From positions 1 through 43,631 of the IMG/VR virus record IMGVR_UViG_3300025324_000018: 43,631 bases of DNA; one strand, 5' to 3'. The stretch is from a virus. The position numbers and the translations under genes were made by a program. Position 1 is the first letter of the stretch. The number at the start of each line of letters is the position of its first letter. Under the pieces are notes generated by a model. It saw only the letters and a program-made list of their open reading frames with translations. It was not told the origin of the DNA and did no database searches. Of the stretch, positions 39,085 to 43,631 are shown one piece after another.

Positions 39085-40811
39085 TGCCTGCTCCTTCAAC
39101 CGATAAGATTCTCTCCCAAAGACAGACTTCCTTGACCTATTGGCAGGAAGCTCATAATCGTATTGAGCTTCTGCTGGAAGCCTACCATGGCAACTTCCAA
39201 AAACTGTGGCCGGGTGAATTCAGACGAGGTGAGGAACCTAAGATCGCTAACTGGTTCAAGTTGGCTACAGAACGCTATAAGGGGATGGTCGGTAAGGTTC
39301 CAAAGAACTGGGTCATGCCATCTAGTGTGAGAAGGCTATCTCAGACTAAAGCAGACACTATCGAAAAGATCCTCGCTTACTACGATTCTCTGTCGGATAT
39401 GAACCGGCTCATGAAGCGCTATGCTTTCTGGCTGGTTGTGGGGGGTTTAGCCCCCATCGGCGTTGTTCCAGACGCCACTGTACGGACCCCCCGCCTCATC
39501 GTTAGGGATCCTCGAACCGTTCTCCCTGCTCCCGGTGCAGGCTCTCGTCCGGGTACCTCCACAGCTTTTGGCATGATGTCCAAGCCTCTCATGACTTCAC
39601 AGTCTCTCCATTCCGTAATCATCAATGAGACGGTCACGTCTACTTATCTTCTGGATCAGTATGGAACCGATGATGAAACAATGGCTAGGCTTCTCAAGCT
39701 TGTGGATGCAGACCCGAAGAATCTTGCCACTCCCTATAACCATCTCATTTACATGGATAAGGATTGGTGGGTTGTTCTGATCCAGCAACAGGCATTCCTC
39801 CAGGTTGAGCATGGATTAGGATTAGTTCCTTTCCGCATGACTGAAATGGAGATTCCAGATCAGTTGGGTGGGCAAGGTATGTTCGAGCAGAACATTGGCT
39901 TAATGCTCGCCTACATGAGACTCCTGAACCAGAAGCTCACCTATAACGAGAACATCGTTTGGCCTTGGCTCGTAATTCGAGGTTTGTCCGACATTGACCA
40001 TCAATCTCGGGTTATCGAGATCATGAGCCAAGATGGTAATGCTGAGTTCCTTGCCCCTCCTGGTAATCCTCAGGTGGAGCGTGATCTTGAGGTTCTTGAT
40101 CGTTTGATCCGGGTCATGAACCGAGACACCGAAGCTATGCAGGGTGAAGCGCCAGGCTCGATCATCACTGGTCCCAGTGTAAGGGAACTCAATCGGGACG
40201 TCACAACTGTGGTTCAGGATCACTGGGACATAATGAAGCCAGACCTCGAATTCGTCAAGTCGGCTGCTCTTGCTATGGATGAGAACCTCTACGGTGGCAT
40301 CAAGAAGGAAATGGTTGGTAGAGTGAAGGGTGAGCAATTCGAGCAAAGCTACACTCCTGCCAAGGACATTGCTGGTCATTACAACGTTGCCATCGACTTT
40401 GGTCTTGGTCTTGGGGGACCAGAGGGTTTTGTGGAACTCATGCAGGCTGCTGCTCAAGGCTACATGGATGAGCAGACTGTCATGGAACATCTTCCGTGGG
40501 TTAGATCGGTCTCCGAGACTCGTAGGAAGGTTTTGCTAGATCGACTTGAGAAGGTTCTTCTCGAACTGATGGCAGGGGGAGCTCCCACGGAGATCGTGAA
40601 TCATATTTCTCAATGGCACGAGGCTGTGCAATCGAAAAAGGATCCATGGCTTTGGCTTCAAGAGAATCCTATGCCAATTCCTGGAATGCCTGAAGGGCCG
40701 ATGGGTCCTGAAGGGGGCGGGATGGTTCCTCCAGAAGCACCTGCGCCGCAGATTCCTAGCACCCCAACGCCAGCTCAGCTATTATCTCTAGTGCAGGGTA
40801 GGAGAAGATAG
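39084..40811 (+). CDS. Portal protein
   Basis: A 575-residue protein with portal features: an N-terminal helical wing, the W-F-K-L-A-T-E-R-Y-K-G-M-V segment, the A-F-W-L-V-V-G-G-L-A-P beta-hairpin, R-D-P-R-T-V-L-P, then helices S-I-I-T-G-P-S-V-R-E-L and C-terminal Pro-rich tail (P-M-P-I-P-G-M-P). It forms the dodecameric ring for DNA passage. Neighbours (terminase upstream, internal proteins downstream) agree. It starts at the ATG overlapping the previous stop. Confidence 0.82.
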   Translation: MPAPSTDKILSQRQTSLTYWQEAHNRIELLLEAYHGNFQKLWPGEFRRGEEPKIANWFKLATERYKGMVGKVPKNWVMPSSVRRLSQTKADTIEKILAYYDSLSDMNRLMKRYAFWLVVGGLAPIGVVPDATVRTPRLIVRDPRTVLPAPGAGSRPGTSTAFGMMSKPLMTSQSLHSVIINETVTSTYLLDQYGTDDETMARLLKLVDADPKNLATPYNHLIYMDKDWWVVLIQQQAFLQVEHGLGLVPFRMTEMEIPDQLGGQGMFEQNIGLMLAYMRLLNQKLTYNENIVWPWLVIRGLSDIDHQSRVIEIMSQDGNAEFLAPPGNPQVERDLEVLDRLIRVMNRDTEAMQGEAPGSIITGPSVRELNRDVTTVVQDHWDIMKPDLEFVKSAALAMDENLYGGIKKEMVGRVKGEQFEQSYTPAKDIAGHYNVAIDFGLGLGGPEGFVELMQAAAQGYMDEQTVMEHLPWVRSVSETRRKVLLDRLEKVLLELMAGGAPTEIVNHISQWHEAVQSKKDPWLWLQENPMPIPGMPEGPMGPEGGGMVPPEAPAPQIPSTPTPAQLLSLVQGRRR

Positions 40812-40873
40812 TGCCGAAAGGAAAGCACAAGAAGCGGAAGAAAGGGAAGCGATATGCCCGCAAAGCCAGGTAG
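40811..40873 (+). CDS. Basic 20-residue microprotein candidate
   Basis: GTG at 40811 overlaps the portal stop (TAGTG) and the ORF ends at TAG 40873. The product (M-P-K-G-K-H-K-K-R-K-K-G) is almost all basic. It overlaps the next gene by 20 nt. Translation is plausible but unproved. Confidence 0.35.
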   Translation: MPKGKHKKRKKGKRYARKAR

Positions 40874-41072
40874 CCGATACGATAAAGGCTCTGGTACCAG
40901 GCGTGGTGCTGTAGGAGGCCCGGAAGGCGGGGCCAAATACACGGAGGAAGGAGATATGCATCCTCCCGAAGGGGCGAAAGTCCATCACGTCAAGAATCAG
41001 GGGTCCTCTGACCATAGCAGAATGGCCCCAAACTCACCAAAGCCACCACGCAAAGTTCCGCCACAGGAATAG
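40854..41072 (+). CDS. Small Pro/Gly/Lys-rich virion protein candidate
   Basis: A 72-residue polar, likely disordered protein (R-R-G-A-V-G-G-P-E-G-G, then P-K-P-P-R-K-V-P-P-Q-E) between portal and internal-protein genes. GGGAAGCG is an SD-like element. It could be a DNA-binding or assembly peptide. Confidence 0.5.
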   Translation: MPAKPGSRYDKGSGTRRGAVGGPEGGAKYTEEGDMHPPEGAKVHHVKNQGSSDHSRMAPNSPKPPRKVPPQE

Positions 41073-41074
41073 AG

Positions 41075-41329
41075 ATGCCAGGTCAAGCCATAACCAGGAC
41101 TGCGGTTCCCACTAATCCTCGGCAGATGCTTGAGGAGCTTTGGGAGGTTGTCAACGAATTGGTAGATACGGTGGCATCCATGAAAACCCTCTTTGATGCC
41201 CATACTCATAATGGAGATGGAGCGCAAGCAGGGTCGTATTTCACTTCTCCCCCCAGGAGTGATGCTGCCACTGTCACGGCAGGTACGGCGTCAGCCTTCC
41301 CGACTGCTCCAACCAAGATGAGTCACTAA
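41075..41329 (+). CDS. Small coiled-coil virion protein
   Basis: An 84-residue protein with a leucine/valine heptad helix (M-L-E-E-L-W-E-V-V-N-E-L-V-D-T-V-A-S-M), then H-T-H-N-G-D-G and a flexible Thr/Ala tail. This helix plus H-T-H-N-G pattern recalls small phage structural proteins. Function unknown. Confidence 0.6.
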   Translation: MPGQAITRTAVPTNPRQMLEELWEVVNELVDTVASMKTLFDAHTHNGDGAQAGSYFTSPPRSDAATVTAGTASAFPTAPTKMSH

Positions 41330-41330
41330 G

Positions 41331-41879
41331 GTGACTGATAGGGAGAGACGTGGGGGTCCGAGAGTCCCGGATGGAGTGCCTCGTCCCACTGCCGTTCCGT
41401 TTGCTCCGGGCCCGAATCGGAGCGATCTGTCGGCTCTGCCGGGGAGTCCTGGTACCCCCCTTCCTCCCAATCCTGCGGAGCCGCAGATCGCTTTTGGTCA
41501 AGTAGGAGGCTTCAAGAGAGCCCTAGAATCAATTCCCTTGGAGGCTCTTACACCTCAAGCTGGTGGGTTTATGGGTCCTAGTAGAGCTCCACAAGAGGCT
41601 GTCACGGCAGGTGTTGATTTGGGCGCAGGGCCAGGTGCAGGGGCTCTCATTCCTTCCCCTCTCGATCTTTCAAACCGCCTAGCTGCTCAGGAACTCAGGT
41701 ATGCGTATCCTGTTATCATGCGTCTAGCGACCATGCCCGGCGCAACCACTCAATCGAAAATCCTCGCACAGAGGCTAAGAGCCAACTTGGGTGTCCAGCC
41801 TCAGCAAGTGCCACTATTTCCAGGAGAGCAGTTTGGGGCTGTTGGAGAGACTAACAGAGGCGGCGAAGGGAGGGGCTGA
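41331..41879 (+). CDS. Pro/Gly-rich virion-associated protein
   Basis: A 182-residue protein starting with GTG. The N-terminal half is Pro-rich (P-R-P-T-A-V-P-F-A-P-G-P); the C-terminal half is helical (N-R-L-A-A-Q-E-L-R-Y-A-Y-P-V-I-M-R-L-A). It overlaps the next gene by about 47 nt and may be an N-terminal companion of the large internal protein. Confidence 0.55.
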   Translation: MTDRERRGGPRVPDGVPRPTAVPFAPGPNRSDLSALPGSPGTPLPPNPAEPQIAFGQVGGFKRALESIPLEALTPQAGGFMGPSRAPQEAVTAGVDLGAGPGAGALIPSPLDLSNRLAAQELRYAYPVIMRLATMPGATTQSKILAQRLRANLGVQPQQVPLFPGEQFGAVGETNRGGEGRG

Positions 41880-43631
41880 TCTCTTTACAGCCCCTCTAGG
41901 GTTCGTTGTCGATGTTCTAAGATCCATACCTGATGGGAATTTCGATCCCGGGCAAATTGCTGGTCGACGACTAACCCAAGCCATTGGTGGGGTAGCTGGT
42001 ATCTCTAGAGGTTTAGGCTTCAATGAGGTTGGGGAAATCATCGCAACCGAGACTCCTGTGGATGAAGCTTTGGGTGCCATCATTCGGGAGGGGGAGCTTC
42101 TTTACAATACCTCATATCAGAGAGAGCTTGGACAAGCACCAGTAGGACTGAGGGAATTTGGAGTTCAGCCGGGGGCCGTTAGCATCCAGCGGGCTGGTGC
42201 CACTGCCGGGGCTACAGTAGGGGGTACATTAGGGTTCTTGACTGGTCAATCGCCAGAGGATCCATTTACCGCTGCTGCCCGATCTTGGTCTAGATCGGCA
42301 TTTCAATCTCCTGGTCAATCTGTAGTTAGTGGCTTAGTGGGGCTCCATAGCCGTTCACCTCAGGAACAGGAAATCATCAAGGGACAATGGTGGTACAATC
42401 TGGTTTCTGGTTCTATAGATGCCGTGTCTCGATGGTATCTACAGCCAGAGGTTCTTGCTGGTAAAGGAGTTAGGAAATTCCGGGCTCGATACAATCTTGA
42501 TCGGCTTCAGGCTAGAATGGTCAAGCGTTACGGATTGAATGCTGAAGCCATCCCTGACTCTCCTGTGGGGTTTAGTCTTGGTGAGGGCGGCACCTTCTAT
42601 GCGGTCTATCGTCAATCCGATTTGAGAAATCTCTTACGGACTGGTTTGGATATTGATGAGGCAAAGATTCCTGCTGGATTATTGGATCAGGCGTCTGATG
42701 CTGTTCCTACTAATCGAACGGCTTTCCTTATTGATAGCAAGGAACAGGCATTGAAGTACGCTGCCGATCTTCAGCAAGTCAGCCCAGGTGATCCTAGCAT
42801 CATCCTTGAAGTGGATTCTAAGGGCTTGCCAGTTTTCTTTGAGGATTTCCTTGAAGATTTGGTTGATGGGGTCCCAGGCAGTGAAGCTCTTATGGCTGAT
42901 ATCAGGAACCTAGGCCCCAACGTCCGTTCAGTTCTAAGCCCATTCTCGGGTGATGTAACGCCTGCCCTTACGGCGAAACTGATATCCAATCGGGTGAAGC
43001 CTACACGACTCTATAACCCAGACGGTTCACCAATTCCTCCAAACCTCTTAGCTTCGTCAGATGAAGCCGATATTGTCTTTCGGGCGGCATCGGATCTTTA
43101 TCAAACGGCTGGTGAAGATGCCGCTATAAAGTTCCTTCGCTTTTATCGTTCCTCTAGACAAGGCCCTAACGCAGTAAGCTCCATGACCGAAGCACTCATG
43201 ACTCGCAAGGAAGTCCAGCAATCTCTGAACTGGATAGATGGTAAAACGGCTGACCAAATCCGCCGACGCCTCTTTCCTAAGAATGCGTATGGTCCATTGC
43301 TCTCTCACTGGTTGAGCCAAGCTGACTCGTATCAGGAGAGATACTGGATTCTGGCTGCATCAATGGGGCAAAGGATTCCTGATTCCATAATTATCGCTCC
43401 ACTTGCTAGAGCCAAACTTGACAAGCTCCTTGACGATATGGAGTCAGTTGCTAGAGGTGGCCCTATTACTAGCCCAGTTGAGGCTAGCATGCTTACTGGT
43501 GTGTTTGATGAGGATTTCGACGTTCTTCTAAGTCTCCACAGCAATGAGCTTGACCTCATCCATCAGGAAATTCAATACGGGGATTTCATGGATGCCCTTG
43601 CCGTATCAGCACCAACTCGGGAGTTGCCTAG
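41833..43631 (+). CDS. Large internal virion protein, truncated by window edge
   Basis: An uninterrupted frame of about 600 codons to the right edge. TTG at 41833 is chosen because CAGGAG lies 6 nt upstream; GTG 41791 is an alternative, and a stop at 41776-41778 limits it. The protein has a Gly/Ala hydrophobic segment (A-G-A-T-A-G-A-T-V-G-G-T-L-G-F), a Trp-rich region, a possible small alpha/beta module (G-G-T-F-Y-A-V-Y-R-Q-S-D-L-R-N-L-L to I-I-L-E-V-D-S), and helices. It resembles ejected internal proteins. If joined to the left end, it would end after 17 more codons at a TGA (50-52). Confidence 0.7.
   Translation, partial: MGLLERLTEAAKGGADLFTAPLGFVVDVLRSIPDGNFDPGQIAGRRLTQAIGGVAGISRGLGFNEVGEIIATETPVDEALGAIIREGELLYNTSYQRELGQAPVGLREFGVQPGAVSIQRAGATAGATVGGTLGFLTGQSPEDPFTAAARSWSRSAFQSPGQSVVSGLVGLHSRSPQEQEIIKGQWWYNLVSGSIDAVSRWYLQPEVLAGKGVRKFRARYNLDRLQARMVKRYGLNAEAIPDSPVGFSLGEGGTFYAVYRQSDLRNLLRTGLDIDEAKIPAGLLDQASDAVPTNRTAFLIDSKEQALKYAADLQQVSPGDPSIILEVDSKGLPVFFEDFLEDLVDGVPGSEALMADIRNLGPNVRSVLSPFSGDVTPALTAKLISNRVKPTRLYNPDGSPIPPNLLASSDEADIVFRAASDLYQTAGEDAAIKFLRFYRSSRQGPNAVSSMTEALMTRKEVQQSLNWIDGKTADQIRRRLFPKNAYGPLLSHWLSQADSYQERYWILAASMGQRIPDSIIIAPLARAKLDKLLDDMESVARGGPITSPVEASMLTGVFDEDFDVLLSLHSNELDLIHQEIQYGDFMDALAVSAPTRELP

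Overview
The window reads as a tailed bacteriophage genome, probably nearly complete. About 68 genes are packed with 1-80 nt overlaps, ATG, GTG and TTG starts are all used, and Shine-Dalgarno (SD) sequences of the AGGAGGTGA type precede many genes. No integrase or classical repressor is visible, so the phage looks virulent. The set portal, scaffold, SU10/DUF5309-type capsid protein, gp11-like adaptor and large nozzle-like protein, without any tape-measure, tail-tube or sheath gene, suggests a short-tailed (podovirus-like) virion. The host cannot be named; the SD usage and TTG starts fit a bacterium of moderate GC.

Layout. The late genes are on the + strand in two blocks: 31117 to the right edge (terminase, fibre/decoration proteins, a GroES-like co-chaperonin, portal, a large internal protein) and the left edge to 8686 (internal proteins, scaffold, major capsid protein, a glycosyltransferase, adaptor, His-rich fibre, nozzle, two small membrane proteins). 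Read as a circle these form one continuous late module, so the window ends probably cut a circularly permuted genome between the portal and scaffold regions. Everything from 31118 down to 8683 is on the - strand: a leading block of micro-genes, a tRNA-like element and the endolysin (31118-28799), a gene-poor repeat-rich segment (28798-27737), small early genes (27736-22410), DNA-binding proteins, then replication, nucleotide metabolism and recombination.

The central system is a coherent DNA-precursor and replication cassette (17104-8683): a dNMP kinase, an all-alpha dUTPase/dCTPase, two adjacent but different ThyA-superfamily enzymes, a dCMP deaminase, and a DNA polymerase with an N-terminal family-4 uracil-DNA glycosylase fused to a 3'-5' exonuclease and family-A polymerase. 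One ThyA-like protein has the Asn-to-Asp exchange and the MRS-x-D/FR-x-D/SLH signatures of T4-type dCMP hydroxymethylase. The phage therefore probably makes 5-hydroxymethyl-dCMP, and the glycosyltransferase beside the capsid gene may or may not act on the modified base. A PrimPol-AAA helicase, SNF2-like helicase, DUF669 ssDNA-binding protein, Sak4 ATPase, Cas4-like nuclease and VRR-NUC nuclease complete the replication and recombination set.

Other notable points: a 350-bp iteron and palindrome region that may be the replication origin, divergent genes sharing one CATG start, a 281-nt gene overlap opened by an excellent SD, and a shared Ser-Asp repeat module in two fibre proteins.
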